Part shown: positions 23,651-35,405 of the stretch, one piece after another | Position numbering within the stretch: position 1 is the stretch's first letter | Layout: each line of letters opens with the position of its first letter | Assembly: GCF_028640845.1 (NCBI RefSeq) | Contig: NC_080544.1 | Coordinates: 58,976,711 to 59,040,710 of the forward strand | Length of the DNA: 64,000 nucleotides | Origin: Ahaetulla prasina | Lineage: Eukaryota; Chordata; Lepidosauria; Squamata; Colubridae | Direction: 5' to 3' | Position numbers and translations under genes: made by a program | The notes under the pieces: model-generated | Told to the model about the DNA's origin: nothing | What the model saw: only the letters and a program-made list of their open reading frames with translations | Database searches by the model: none

Positions 23651-23973
23651 ATAAGTGTCTGTTAATTTTTTGCATAATTTTAGGAATGCTGCTTGAGCAC
23701 TAAACTTACCTCATGACATATATGTATTATATTCTTTATATATATATTAGCCTGACTGGTATACCAGCAGAAACTCACAAGAATGTCAATAGAATTCTAA
23801 ACAAAACCCTCAAGGATATATATAGATCTGCATAAAATTAGGACTGGGAATTTTGTAGCTAAGAATCATTTTCATTCATTTAATTTTCAATAGAAGACCT
23901 ATTCCCACCAAAATCAACACAAAAATAACTAACATGGATGTTTTATTTTATTTTTTAAAACAAGTCTTTTAAA

Positions 23974-24234
23974 GGGCCGGTTTAGCTCACGCTGGTAAAG
24001 CCTGTTATTAAGAACACAGTAGCCTGCAATTACTGCAGGTTCGAGCCCGGCCCAAGGTTGACTCAGCCTTCCATCCTTTATAAGGTAGGTAAAATGAGGA
24101 CCCAGATTGTTGGGGGGGCAATAAGTTGACTTTGTAAAAATATACAAATAGAATGAGACTATTGCCTTATACACTGTAAGCCGCCCTGAGTCTTCGGAGA
24201 AGGGCGGGGTATAAATGTAAACAAAAAAAAAAAA
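23974..24234 (+). mobile_element. tRNA SINE with L2-type tail, full length
   Basis: It begins GGGCCGGTTTAGCTCACGC, with an A-box-like TAGCTCACGCTGG and a B-box GGTTCGAGCCC, the two internal RNA polymerase III promoter boxes. The body (caaggttgactcagccttcc, gtaaaatgaggacccag, ttgttggggg) matches the MIR-like SINEs. The tail cgccctgagtcttcggagaa then gggcggggtataaat matches the L2 LINE 3' end, and a poly-A run follows. It is the best preserved of four copies. Confidence 0.9.
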
Positions 24235-24378
24235 ATGTGTCTCTTAAAATGTATCAAAATGAAATTTGGAGTACTGTGTAGTAATATCTCTCAAAAAAAA
24301 TTACAGAAAAAGGAGAGGAGTATGATATGTCCATACTAGAACAGAATACTGAAAAAACCAGGTATTGCTCTTAAAATT

Positions 24379-24697
24379 GCCTTCTCTGTGGGGGCTCCCA
24401 CCCTCTGGAATGAACTTCCCCCAGGACTCCGTCAACTTCCTGACCTTCAAACCTTCCGCTGCGAGCTTAAAACACATCTATTTATTTGTGCAGGACTGGA
24501 CTAGAATTTTAATTTTAATGGGGTTTTATCATTTTAATTGTAATTTTAAATTTTGGCCTATTTAAATAAGTTTTTTAATTAGTGTTTTATCTTGTATTAT
24601 ATTTGTATTTTTATCGGGCTGTAAACCGCCCTGAGTCCTTCGGAAGATAGGGCGGTATAAAAATTTGATTAAATAAATAAATAAATAAATAAATAAA
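24379..24697 (+). mobile_element. L2-type LINE 3' end with (TAAA)n tail
   Basis: It opens with cttctctgtgggggctccca and encodes the last conserved protein block (VGAPTLWNELP-like) in broken frames. It continues through an AT-rich 3' UTR to cgccctgagtccttcggaag, gggcggtataaa and (TAAA)n. It is a severely 5'-truncated copy. Confidence 0.85.
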
Positions 24698-26129
24698 ATG
24701 ACATAAAATACACTTCTTTCGCCTTCAGCCAATCCTCCACACTCCAGGTGGTAAAATGACCTATGGAAACATCAATATGCTCACATGTTTTTGCCCTAGT
24801 GAGCTTACTTACTGTGTAAGAACAAACTGGGGAGGGGAAAGGAAAATGTATGAAAGAAAAGATTAACCTAACCCTTCTCCCATGTTGTAACCCTCTCTTA
24901 TTCTGCAGCACTTGGCCAAGGAAATGGTTTGCACTGACATAAATGAGTATTCCCTTTTTTAAAAATTGAAAGCAGACTAGAATAATGAAAAGCGATCACA
25001 TGCTTGGAGTTTAGTATAAGAGTGAGCATGACAATGCTCAAGTCATAAGTTTAGATACAGCCTCTTTTTCACAATACACTGCTGAATAAATAAAAATAGC
25101 CAATAAATATTTTCATCAGGAGTGATATAAATTATTAAGAAGAAAATTCTAAATCTGTTTCCAGTTCTTCTCTATTTTATACCAATAAAACGGTATTTGC
25201 CTTAGCAACAGAATACATCAAATTCCAAAGCAGTATAGATATGAAAGAAAGTGATCTAAATTTAACTCTGCTGAGCCTTTAAAGCAGAGGTGTAGCAATA
25301 TTTTTGTGCTTCTCTTAAACCAGCAGCTGTTCTTGCCTGTCATATACTAGTCCAGAAGCCTCACAACTCTCAAGTCTGGAAATACAGAATACATTTTAAT
25401 CAGTGTCGGGAATTCCCTCTTATATTATTTTTCAATTTTAGCTCTTGATGTAAGTAGTTTAGTTTGTTTGAAACTGATAAAACAGTTAAGTACAAACTTA
25501 GTTGAAAAAAGTTTAACATAGTGATCTAATGGACATACAAGGGGTATCCTCAACATTCCTTTGAGGAAGGCATGAAAATCCTCCATTAACTATTTTAAAG
25601 AGCATGCCCCCATAACACGGTCTTATCTCCAGATTAAATTTGAGGCAATTTAATTTTGTATTTAGCTATTGGGATTTTAAAATAATGTATTTTCTTTTTT
25701 ATATAAATTTTACTAAAAAATTTAAAAGAACATAAAGGTTAACATAAACTAATACGGAATAAAGGAAACAAAGAAAAAGAGAAAGAGACAAAAGTGCCAA
25801 AGATTTTTAACACATAGAAAGCTCTGATTTCCTTTGCAGCAGATATAATAATTTGACACTCACTTTATAACAAAAAAGTTCATTTTTTTCCTATTATACA
25901 ATTTTTTAATCATCCAAACCGCAAGTCATGTGCATCTTTCTGTTTCATGCAAAAAAACCTAAAAGAGGTTTTTAGTCAATCACAAATAGACATTGTCTTT
26001 TCTCTAATCAAGGAGATCAATTTTGCTATCTCTTTTAAGTTACATCATCTTCATCAACCTCTCCACTATTGTGGGAAGTTTAGAACGTTTTGTGCATATA
26101 GTAATCTTGCTACAGTTGCCATATATAAA
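24698..26129. other. Intron, nothing recognised
   Basis: AT-rich; no exon-like frame. The stretch at about 25690-25800 is A-rich and could be old LINE sequence, but I cannot place it. Confidence 0.4.
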
Positions 26130-26649
26130 TGTTGTGGTCCGCTAGCAGCCAGAAGACCTGGCAGCAGAATCAGACAGTGAGGAGGTTGGGAGGAACTTTG
26201 GCCAGTCTTGGGGTCTAGGGAAAGTTCGGACAAGGGCTCTGCATCAGAGGCAGAGAGGGAGTTAGACAGCAGCAAGGCAGAGGAATAGATGGAGTCAGTT
26301 CCCAGTGTGTGCATGCGCAGAGCTGCCAGAAGGCAAGAATAACTCAGAAAGCAGGGTCGACTCGGGAGTAAAGCCACACCTTGGAGGTGATTGGCCCCTC
26401 CCATAGGAAATAAAAGAGGAGCAAACAGGGAGTGAGCTTTTGCAGGAAACAAATTCGTTCGTTCCATGACTCTGAGAGACTCTGTGCTAAGTTTTGTCTT
26501 GTACTACGGTTGGAAGCTGTGGCAGCTTGCCAAATGAGAAAAGGTGTGTTGAGAAATATTCCTTTGAAAAAACTGTATGGACAAACCTTGCTGACTGTGA
26601 ATAAACATAATTCACAGTTGTGTAAATAAAAGAGATTTTGCTGGGACCA
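26130..26649 (+). mobile_element. Probable solo LTR (plus orientation)
   Basis: It begins TGTTGTGGTCC, is GC-rich over its first 280 bp (U3-like), has a TATA-like aaataaaag near 26409, and has a polyadenylation signal aataaa near 26601 followed by aaataaaag. It stops at the start of a second, inverted LTR at 26650. No gag, pol or env sequence adjoins it. The right end is not clearly CA, so the boundary there is uncertain. Confidence 0.55.
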
Positions 26650-27176
26650 TGTGGTGTCCCACTCCTCCGCTGACGGCCGGGTCAGGGAAATCCGAATCAG
26701 GTGTGCCTCTGCAGCTCTGCCAAAGTCCTAGCAAAGTCCTCAGGGCAGGCAGGAGACCAGAAAGTTACTTCAGCAAGATACGTTTAGACTTTGCCTGACT
26801 CAGAGAATGCCAGAAAGCAGATCCTTTATATAGGCCATGGGGTGTGGCTCCATGACTCAGCACTTATCCAGGCCTGCCCCTCCCTTCCTTCTGTTGCCTC
26901 CGCCTATCAAGTCTTCTGACGCGAGGGTCACTCCAGTCGGCAGCTGTTGGTAATAGACCTCCCTCAGGCTCACATGTTGTGGAGGAGGGGGAGGGGTCTA
27001 GTTGCTCCGTTTGCCTGGGCATGGAGCCAGAGCTGGGGGCTGGAGGTATTTCTTCCTCTTCAGCCTGTCTGGGCATGGAGCCAGGGCTGGGGCCGGGAGG
27101 CATACTAGAACATTCCTCCGTGTTCGGAAGCAGATAAGAAGACCCCGGCTGAGGTGAGATTGGACAAGACACAACA
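26650..27176 (-). mobile_element. Solo LTR (minus orientation), same family as 52881-53400
   Basis: Reversed, it runs from TGTTGTGTCTTG to GACACCACA and matches the LTR at 52881-53400 along its length, including a TATA region (plus strand tttatatagg near 26825). Flanks gacca (26645-26649) and gagca (27177-27181) differ at one base and may be the 5-bp target duplication. No internal viral genes are present. Confidence 0.8.
26864..27172 (-). CDS. Open frame inside LTR, 102 codons, function unknown
   Basis: The frame opens near the LTR 5' end and stops after GRGRPG. It is rich in Pro, Ser, Glu and Gln, with the motif PGSMPRQ repeated, and a basic stretch RRLDRRRQQK near the end. The LTR at 52881-53400 carries the same frame (100 codons). 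The two differ by substitutions and by a 6-nt in-frame indel. The first codon is GTG, so if translated it would start at an internal ATG or be spliced on. I do not know the protein. It could be an accident of GC-rich U3 sequence. Confidence 0.3.
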   Translation of the reverse strand: MSCPISPQPGSSYLLPNTEECSSMPPGPSPGSMPRQAEEEEIPPAPSSGSMPRQTEQLDPSPSSTTCEPEGGLLPTAADWSDPRVRRLDRRRQQKEGRGRPG

Positions 27177-27225
27177 GAGCAATTCCTGCCTCCTGCTTCT
27201 TAAGGGAGCCTAGGTCACAGGGTGA

Positions 27226-28650
27226 AATTTTTATTTTATTTTTATTTTTTATTTTATTTTATTAGATTTTTATACCGCCCTTCTCCCGAAGGACTCAGGG
27301 CGGTGTACAGCCGAAATAAAATACAGAGTATATACAATTAAAAGAAATTAAAAGAAACTATTAATAAATGGCCGATAATTTAAAAAATTTACAAATGTTT
27401 AAAATCTCTAAAACCCCAATTTAAAATCAACTATTTATGCCAGTCCTGCTTGAGTAAATAAGTATGTTTTTAGCTCACGACGGAAGGTCCGAAGATCAGG
27501 AACTTGACGTAAGCCAGGGGAGTTCGTTCCAGGCGTCGGTGCTCCCACAGAAGGCCCTACCCTGGGAGCCGCCAGCCGACATTGTTTGGCGGACGGCACC
27601 CTGAGAAGGCCCTCTGTGAGAGCGTCTGGTCGATGGGAGGCATACGGTAACAGCAGGCGGTCTCGTAAGTACCGGGTCCTAAGCCATGGGCGCTTTAAAG
27701 GTGGTAACCAGGATCTTGAAGTGCACCCGAAAGACCACAGGAAGCCAGTGCAAACTACGGAGCAGTGGTGTTACGTGGGAGCCTCGAGCGGCTCCCATTA
27801 CCACTCGCGCAGCTGCATTCTGGACTAACTGCCGCCTCCGGGTGCACCTCAAGGGTAGCCCCATGTAGAGAGCATTGCAATAATCCAGCGAGGCGTAACC
27901 AGGCGTGGTGACCGTGCATAAGGCATCCCGGTCAAGGAAGGGCGCAACTGGTGAACCAAGCGAACTTGGTAAAAGCCCTCCTGGTGACGGCCGCCAGATG
28001 TTCCTCAAGGACAGCCGGCCATCCAGGAGGGCGCCCAAGTTGCGAACCACCTCCTTTGGGGCCACTAAGTCGCCCCAACAGTCAGCTGCGGATGCAGCTG
28101 ACTGTACCGGGTGCCGGAATCCACAGCCACTCCGTCTTGGAGGATTGAGCTTGAGTCTGTTTCTCCCCATCCAGACCCGTCGGCTTCCAGGCACCGGGAC
28201 AGCACTTGACCGCTTCGTTGGGGTGGTCCGGGGTGAAAAGTACAGCTGAGTGTCATCAGCGTACAGATGATAACTCACCCGAACCCACTGATGACCTCGC
28301 CCAGCGGCTTCATGTAGATGTTGAACAGGGTAGGCGAGAGAATCGACCCCTGGGGTACCCCACAAGTGAGGCCCCTCGAGGACGACCTCTGCCCCCCTGT
28401 CAACACCGACTGCGACCGGTCAGAGAGATAGGAGGAGAACCACCGATAAACGGTGCCTCCCACTCCCAATCCCTCCAACCGGCGCAGCAGGATACCATGG
28501 TCGATGGTATCAAAAGCCGCTGAAAGATCTAATAGGACCAAGGCAGAGGAACAGCCCCTGTCCCTGGCCCTCCAGAGGTCATCCACCAACGCGACCAAAG
28601 CCGTCTCCGTGCTATAACCGGGCCGGAAGCCGGACTGGAACGGGTCTAGA
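27226..28650 (-). mobile_element. L2-type LINE, 5'-truncated, 1.4 kb
   Basis: The 3' end on the plus strand is taccgcccttctcccgaagg next to an AT tail at about 27226. The coding part runs back to motif A of reverse transcriptase near 28600. A frame from 28598 carries LLDLSAAFDTIDHGILL and GVPQGSILSPTLFNIYM. After a frameshift, another from about 28270 carries YADDTQLYF. Many small deletions break the rest. The 5' end abuts the hAT copy at 28652 with no intervening sequence. Confidence 0.87.
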
Positions 28651-28651
28651 T

Positions 28652-29848
28652 AGAAATGCTCCTGGTTCAGACCGGCTCACCTGATCTGATAGCGATGGCA
28701 GCTGGCAGTTCAGAGAACCGATAGCAAAAATCTCTGGCCCTGCCGCCTACCTCTGCTGAGCTGCACCGTCATCAGGGTTTTTGTTTTTTTTACTTTTAAA
28801 AGCAGTTTTTCTTCAGCTGAAAACATGCCTTTAAAAGTAAAAAAAAAGCCTTTGATGATCCTGAGGCTCGGCTGGGATCGTCAGAACCCTTTAAATTTTT
28901 TTTAATAGGCTTCTCTGGCGATCCCAGCTGAGTTCCTCATCACCAGAACCTTAAAAAACATGTTTTCTACAAGCTCTTCAGCCGAAGAGCTTGTTAAAGC
29001 AATTATTTTAAGAGGTTCTGGGCTGCGATGAGGGAGCTTCAGCTGGGATCGTCAGAGCAGCTTTTAAAATCTTTTTTTCCACTGGCAATCCCAGATGAGT
29101 TGCCTGATCATCATAGGCTTTTAAAATAATTTTTAACAGCCTCTTACAATAGCCCCCACCCATGCCCATCCAATCCCCCTCCCCACTTACCTAATTACTG
29201 CTCCTTTCAGGCTGGCAAAGCCATGTTTTACATCAGTTGCATCAGCTAGCAACTGAATCTGCCTGCCTGCAATCCATCTCCTCAGTGAGCAACTCAATCT
29301 GCCTGGTTTGCTGGCTGAGGAACTCTGGGAATTGAAGTCCACAAACCTTAAAGTTACTAAGGTTGGAAACCCCTGATCTAAAAAATATAAATAAAATAAA
29401 ATAATAAAATAGAATATTTGTGCAGCTTTCTGAGAATTGGTGTGTTTCTGCAGTGTTTCACTCTAACTACACAAACACACAAAATCTCACACAGCTGTAT
29501 GTGGCATTTTGTGTGTATGTTTGTGTGAGTCTGCTGTGTTGTGTTGTGTGTGTGTAAAGTATGAAAGTTGGTTTTTGAGCGATTTGTGGCTGTGTGAGGT
29601 TCCTGCTTGTTGCAGGAGCCATTTTGGGTGAAGTGCAGCTGCTTTTACATTGTGTGTGAGTCAGTTGTGTTTCGTTGTGTGTGTGTAAAGTGTGAAAGTT
29701 GGTTTTTGGTACCTCTTATTGTTTTGTATACTTTATTTTTATTATTTATTGTTGTTGGCCACGCCCACCGTCATCTGACCACCAAGCCACGCCCACTAAT
29801 TAAGCCATGCCCACAGAACCGGTAGGCAAAATTTTTAGATTTGACCCG
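28652..29848 (-). mobile_element. hAT-type non-autonomous transposon, inverted copy
   Basis: This is the reverse-complement relative of 721-1796: gaaatgctcctgg at the left, matching CAAAATTTTTAGATTTGACCC at the right, the CA-rich ~100-bp units near 29500-29720, and the aattgaagtccacaaacc block. The left terminus CAGGGGT is missing where it meets the L2, so the left end is deleted. It is about 120 bp longer than the first copy, partly from an extra block ending ggttggaaacccctg near 29375. Confidence 0.78.
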
Positions 29849-29854
29849 TTAGGT

Positions 29855-30110
29855 CAGAACAATAAACCCAAGTCCCATGCTTCTGTTCATTAATTCCAAA
29901 AGTAAAGTCTTTGGTTTCAATTGTGTGTTCATCTTTAAAAATCTTCTGAATTAACATATTTATTTGTGTCCAAACTTTTCTGGCTTTTTTGCATATCCAT
30001 CAGACCTGATAAAATATCTTTCCATGTTCACATTTCCAGCAAAAATTTGAAATACTTTTATATATTCTAGACAATTTCTCTGGTGACAAATACAAACAAT
30101 ACATTATTTT
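29855..30110 (-). pseudogene. L1-type LINE ORF2 C-terminal scrap
   Basis: Reversed, the sequence encodes CWKCEHGKIFYQV, a stop, then WICKKARKVWTQINM, the Cys-His-like C-terminal signature of L1 ORF2 proteins. The in-frame stop and absence of upstream domains show a dead fragment. It lies directly beside the hAT element. Confidence 0.68.
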
Positions 30111-30201
30111 ATAAAAAATCTCTTTAAGGCTAGAACATAATGTAAATTTTAAAAAATTTAATTACATATTTTCCCAGTGATCTATTTGTATATATTTAAA
30201 G

Positions 30202-30400
30202 GTAGTCCTCAACTTATGACTGGTTACTTAGTGACTGTTCAAAGTTCTGATGGGCCTAACGCAGGGTACTTATGACCCAGATTTCACATTCCGATGACTG
30301 GTTCCCCTTGCATCCACATGACTGTGATTTGGGCTCTTAGCAATTTGTTTGCAGTTATGACAGGTTTCCATGTCCTCCGTGATCATGTGATTGCTATTCA
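30202..30400 (+). mobile_element. Partial Tigger-like MITE
   Basis: The left end (aggtagtcctcaacttatga, then ttagtgactgttcaaagtt) matches the MITE family. The right part drifts into sequence I cannot align, and no right terminus was found. Confidence 0.55.
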
Positions 30401-31574
30401 CAATCTTCCTTGCCAGCTTCCCTGAGGAAGGTTGCAAGCCACTGTCGCAGGGGTCCCTCTAGTTCCTGGTGGCTGTCTGTCAGTTGGGACCCATTTGGGG
30501 ATGGATCTTTTTCAGCTAGTCTTTCTGAGAGCAGACAGTTGCCTACCACTGTCACTCTGCAAAGCAGCCTTTCCAGGCTGATTCTAAACACCCCATTCTC
30601 CAAGTGCCTAGAGTGAAAATTTCACTTAGCTTTCACCATGGAGTTTTCTAGCCAGCATCTTTGAGAGAAACAGGGCTGCCTATCAGATGGATTTCACCCA
30701 GTGTGGGGCAGAGTCCCTCTGAAAAGCAACCCTGTTACTCTCAAAGACACTGGATGGAAAAAGTATTTCTCCCCTTTCAGAAAGATTGTGTTTTCTGGCC
30801 GGCAAATATATTTCAGAAAGGGGAATAAAGGCTTCTTCTTGTCGTTCTCCCTTCAGAAAGATCCCATTTGCTGTCTTTTCAGGAAATACCATCTTGGGGG
30901 TTGGGGTGTCTTGGAATTTGGGAATACAACAAAAGAGACAAGGAGATTTAGTACACAGCTTAGGCTCCTTTAGAATACCAGTTATAAGCATTTCAAACAA
31001 CTACTAATTTATTTTGCCTATAATAGGGCACATGTGTGAAACTTTAGGGAGTTACTGCTCATTCCTTTTTACATCATTTTTCAGAAGAACTATGTTTCAG
31101 TAGCTTTAAGGCTAATTTAAACAAACTTGTTCAAGAAAAGAGAAAATACATGACAATAAAATGTTTGATCAGAGCCTGTTTAATTTGGAAAATTGTTTTA
31201 TATGAGCAAATGTATCTTTGCAGCTTGCCATATTTATTATACATGCTTTCCCAATTTTCTTGTAAAATCAAAATTTGGAGAAAAGATTCTACAGATCAAA
31301 TATTTCTTCTAAATCGTTTGTGATTAAATTTATTCTAAAACTGGCCATTACTATGAAGCAGAAGAAAAGAATGAGTAATCCTAATCTTTATTAACATTTC
31401 ACTATTCATTCAATGATAGATAACAGTAAAAGAGTGGCTTTTACTTATTTAATTATACACTGCCTGTCTTCTTGACTGAGCACTCAAGGAAAGTGATCCT
31501 AGAATACTTCCCATATCTATGGTTTTCCCCATTCAGAATCCATAAAAACCCTTTTTGCAATTTAGGTATGTTAA
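30401..31574. other. Intron, nothing recognised
   Basis: Short open frames on both strands between 30394 and 31007 have no recognisable domains. A cluster of ctttcagaaag words between 30770 and 30860 suggests a local degenerate repeat. Confidence 0.4.
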
Positions 31575-31904
31575 TGTCAGGGTTCCAAGTAACACTCCCA
31601 ACCAAGTAAGACTCCGAGGCAGGCAATTCCTGATTTAAATATCCATTTTATTAGAGATGTCATATTGGCACATCTGGGACAACCCGAATCTGAAAGCTTT
31701 TCCCACCCAAAGGAAAGTCAAAGTCCATTCTCCTGCACCCACATGTCCATCACATGGTCCCATCAATCCACTGTCCCATTCAGCCTTCCAGTCACACCTG
31801 TCCAAGTGCAAGCTGAATGTCCTTGACTCTCAGAGAAAAGAATGTTGTTATGGCTAAATAACTCTATTAACTCCATGCAGCCCCCTAGCACTAAGTGTGG
31901 CAGC
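31575..31904. mobile_element. Possible LTR fragment
   Basis: The stretch starts tgtcagggttccaagtaaca and contains ttttattag-type reversed poly(A) context and GC-moderate U3-like text. It is interrupted by the SINE at 31905. Only the look of the sequence supports this; no second end or target duplication was seen. Confidence 0.25.
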
Positions 31905-32171
31905 CCTGATCTGTGGCTCAGACTGGTAAGACAGTCTGTTATTAACACAGCTGCCTGCAATTCCTGCAGGTTCTAGTCCCATCAAGCCCAAGGTTGACTC
32001 AGCCTTCCATCCTTTATAAGGTAGGTAAAATGAGGACCCAGATTGTTGGGGGCAATAAGTTGACTTTGTATATAAATATACAAATAGGATGAAGACTATT
32101 GCTAACATAGTGTAAGCCGTCCTGAGTCTTCGGAGAAGGGCGGGATATAAATACAAATAAAAAAAAAAAAA
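31905..32171 (+). mobile_element. tRNA SINE with L2-type tail
   Basis: It has the same layout as 23974-24234: a tRNA-like head with ctgtggctcagactggtaag and gcaggttctagtccc (decayed B-box), the shared body, and the tail gtcctgagtcttcggagaag then ggcgggatataaat, ending in poly-A. Confidence 0.87.
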
Positions 32172-32770
32172 GATGGCCTCCAGGGCTGAAAGTTAAATTG
32201 TTTGCACTAAAATAATCTTCCCAACTTGAATTGTTTTTGCAACTTTTATTCTGTTTGTATAGCATTTTTTAAATTTCTATATAGGATTTGTTTTATACAG
32301 TATTTAGGTGACCTGCTGAAAGTCAGTTTTAATGCTGGTGGGATACAATATGATTAATAAATATAACTGAACAAATGAACCAAACTTACTGTTAACCATG
32401 TCTTTGTGAAACCACCTTACAAGAGAAAGCAAAATACTTAAGTTTTTATTTAAAGTAACATAAAGAAAAAACAGAAATACAAATCCCTAACCCTTTATTT
32501 TCTAGGATCAAATTACCAATAACTTTTAGTTTATCATTAAAATCACAGCTAGCGTGGGGGAAAAGGAATGACACAGAGAATTCCTTATTATCAGTTATAA
32601 GTTACAAATGTTCATGAGTCCAGGGAGGTTATATAGACTTTCCTATTACATCTCATATCATATTGCTAAACTAATCATCAGTTCAGCTTGTCCTCCTCAA
32701 AATTGTAGTTCGCTGCAGTGTGTTAATTAATTTTTGGATGGTATCTCAGTTACTACTTCTTTGTTAAAAA
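32172..32770. other. Intron, nothing recognised
   Basis: AT-rich single-copy-looking sequence; no exon or repeat identified. Confidence 0.4.
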
Positions 32771-33100
32771 GGGATGCAGTGTCGCAGTGGCTTAATGATG
32801 GTGAAACTGCCAGCCAGAAATGGTCTGCACTAGGTTCAAGCCTAGCTCGGAGATACAATGAGCCCCCATCACTCAATCCCTAGCTCCTGCCCACCCAGCA
32901 GTACAAAAGCACGCAATATTGTGAGTAGACAAATGAGTTACCACTTTGGTGGGAAAAACCCACCAAACTGCGTTCATGTATGTGAAGAGCGGAAGCTGGA
33001 GCTGGACCTCATCAGACGTGAGGCATTGTGACATGAAGTGAAGTGAGGCAAGATCGGTGGAGAAGCCCAGAAGAGCAAGCAACCCGAGTACTGCTAGTTA
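32771..33100 (+). mobile_element. Sauria-type SINE, 5' part
   Basis: A tRNA head (gtcgcagtggcttaatgatg, B-box taggttcaagcc) is followed by tagctcctgcccacccagca, gagtagacaaatgagttacc and actttggtgggaa, which is the Sauria SINE body. The usual Bov-B-like 3' end is not clear, so the copy is 3'-incomplete or diverged. Sauria SINEs are restricted to squamate reptiles. Confidence 0.68.
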
Positions 33101-33239
33101 CCTGGTGTATGCTAGTTTGCCCCCTGTGGTGCACCAAGGATAGAACAGAATGAATTCGCAATTTAGGCTGTCCAAACTGCGTTGTGTGTCTAGCATGTAG
33201 AGATTTCCCTGGCACTATATACCGTATGTGAAATAAATA

Positions 33240-33945
33240 ACTTCATTTTCTTAAAAAAATATTCTGTAAAAAAATGTGGGGCCAGGATTCGTATCATAAA
33301 GGAGACACAATGGTAAAAAACTGTGTTTTTCTATGTCTCCTGTATCTTCAATTAATCATCAACTACACGAACCTGGGGGAGAAAAAGTATCAGTTTAATG
33401 TCAAATTTTCAAAATGATAGTCTGCTCCCTTCAGAAGAAATTCGGTCTCCAGATCTCTTTCCTAGGCCAAGTTCCTATGAGAAAAGAGTATTTGTTGCCT
33501 GGAATTAACTGCTACTGCCTACAAGATATACTTCACGCTATGGGATTCTTGACCCCACATGTTACAATTTCTAAAACATGGTGGGATGCTTATTTTTGTT
33601 TACAGTAGAGCACTGTGTCCCTGGGAGTTTTCCAGAAATGTAAAAATTTGCCTAGTAGATAAATTCAGCTTGCTACATTGAAATAAACAGCCTATTTGAT
33701 GGCATTCATTTAGTTTTAAATCTATTTAAACTCTGGGATAGCTTCCAGCCAAAAAACCCTGGGGACTTCCGTTTTGTGGCATAAATAGTGAGAACATTAT
33801 TTACAAGGAAATCTTATCTCAAACGATTTCCCACATTCTCAATGGGAAGTGAAAGCTATTAAATCAGTGTGGCAACCAATATACACAAACTTATCATAGT
33901 CATTTTTAAAAGAAATTATGCTTTAGCCCAGAGGAGCCCAACGCT
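33240..33945. other. Intron, nothing recognised
   Basis: No exon or repeat family was recognised on either strand. Confidence 0.35.
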
Positions 33946-33949
33946 GTTA

Positions 33950-34165
33950 TGACAGCTGGCCTGGTATAGTATTTAAAGTTGCTGGACTAGGAGCAGGGAA
34001 ACCTGAGGTTTCATCTTCACTCAACCACAGAAACTCACTGGATAATATTTGGCCTCTCCGTTTGTCTTAGTCCAATGTACTTCCCAGGGTTGCTCTGGTT
34101 GGGAAAAACAGGTGGGAGAACCATTTGCACCACCTTCAGCTCTTGAAGGAAAGGCAGAACATGTC
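33950..34165 (+). mobile_element. MIR-like SINE
   Basis: A decayed tRNA head (tggcctggtatagtatttaa, gctggactaggagcagggaa, acctgaggtttcatcttcac) is followed by cccagggttgctctggttgg in the core. The order is that of the common squamate MIR-like SINE. The B-box has lost its consensus. Confidence 0.6.
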
Positions 34166-35405
34166 AAATACCAAATAAACACATAACCCTGACTGGCAAA
34201 CAATAGAATAGAATAAAAGAAAAAAGATTAACTTAATTGCAATGAGAAAGGAGGGTGAAGAAAAGAAGCTTCCTTTCTTTCTGAACTATACCTTTCCCAC
34301 CCTCCCACCCACCTTTCAGCCATACCTCTACAGTTCAGAGAGAAATAGTGATTGCTTGCCAACTCCACCTCTGTCAACATGAAAGTGTATTCAAGGAAAG
34401 CTGCGATGAGTAATGCTACAAAAAAGAAAAATCTTTTTTTCCCCTTGTTCCTTGTAGAAGTTGGCAAGAAAGATGTCTACAGCCTTATTAAGAACTGAAA
34501 GATACCTAGAGTGGCAGCTGTCCTGGTAACCACAGCGCTCTCATTGAACCAGAAATAGACACTGAAACAACTGTGAAAGGTGGGCACACAGCATTGGTGA
34601 ACAAGGCTCAAGCAACACATGAACACTGACAGCAGGTGAAGAGGCCAGAGTACGCACAGAAAAAGCTGAGCTCTATCAGAACCAGCAAAACAGTAACCGT
34701 GTAATGAAGTCAACAATATATCTCCAGCAGCAAAAGGAGAAGCAAAAAGAAAGCAAAAAAGACTGAATTAAGACAATTAAGCAGGAGAAAAAAATATGTG
34801 CTTAGATGCAGTTTAAGAATTTGTCTTGATTTAGCTATATGATTTTACAAAGTTTCTACTCTCCTTAGGAGCTTTCGCTCCCAGGGGTCAGTTTTCATTG
34901 GTTTAACATCTGAAGTGCATCTATTGATATTTACATTATTAAAGATGTGGGATCTTTGTTTCCAGTTCCAGGTCTATATCACATTTGAGATCAATACTCT
35001 GCACCTGTTTTTTTCCCCAGTGCTGGTACTGAGGTTTGGTTTCTCAGCATAGGAAACACCAGGTTAATTAACTTGATTCACTTCTGAAGACTGCATTCTA
35101 ATGTGGACCATTATTATACCAGCTATAACAGATATACTATTCAAATCTATTATGTAGTCTCGGTTAAGATTGATACTGAAGTCTCAGCATCAATCAGGAG
35201 AGTAATAGCATTAGTATATTGTCAGTTTGAGACCATCTTTGTTTTCTATCAGATTCAAAAAGTACTATAAAAGAACCGTTCTTTCAACTTGGCTGGATTC
35301 AAGCAACATCCTAAATCATACACAATGGTTTGTGAATTACAATTGCTAAGATTATATAGCATACTGTATTAAACACTTAGTGTGATATATAAGAAAAGGA
35401 TATAC
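34166..35405. other. Intron, nothing recognised
   Basis: AT-rich. A short aatagaatagaataaaag near 34204 resembles the CR1 tail but has no LINE sequence attached. No exon was seen. Confidence 0.4.

Noticed and set aside
26066..26467. 133-codon minus-strand frame
   Set aside because: It is antisense through an LTR U3 with no conserved partner in another copy.
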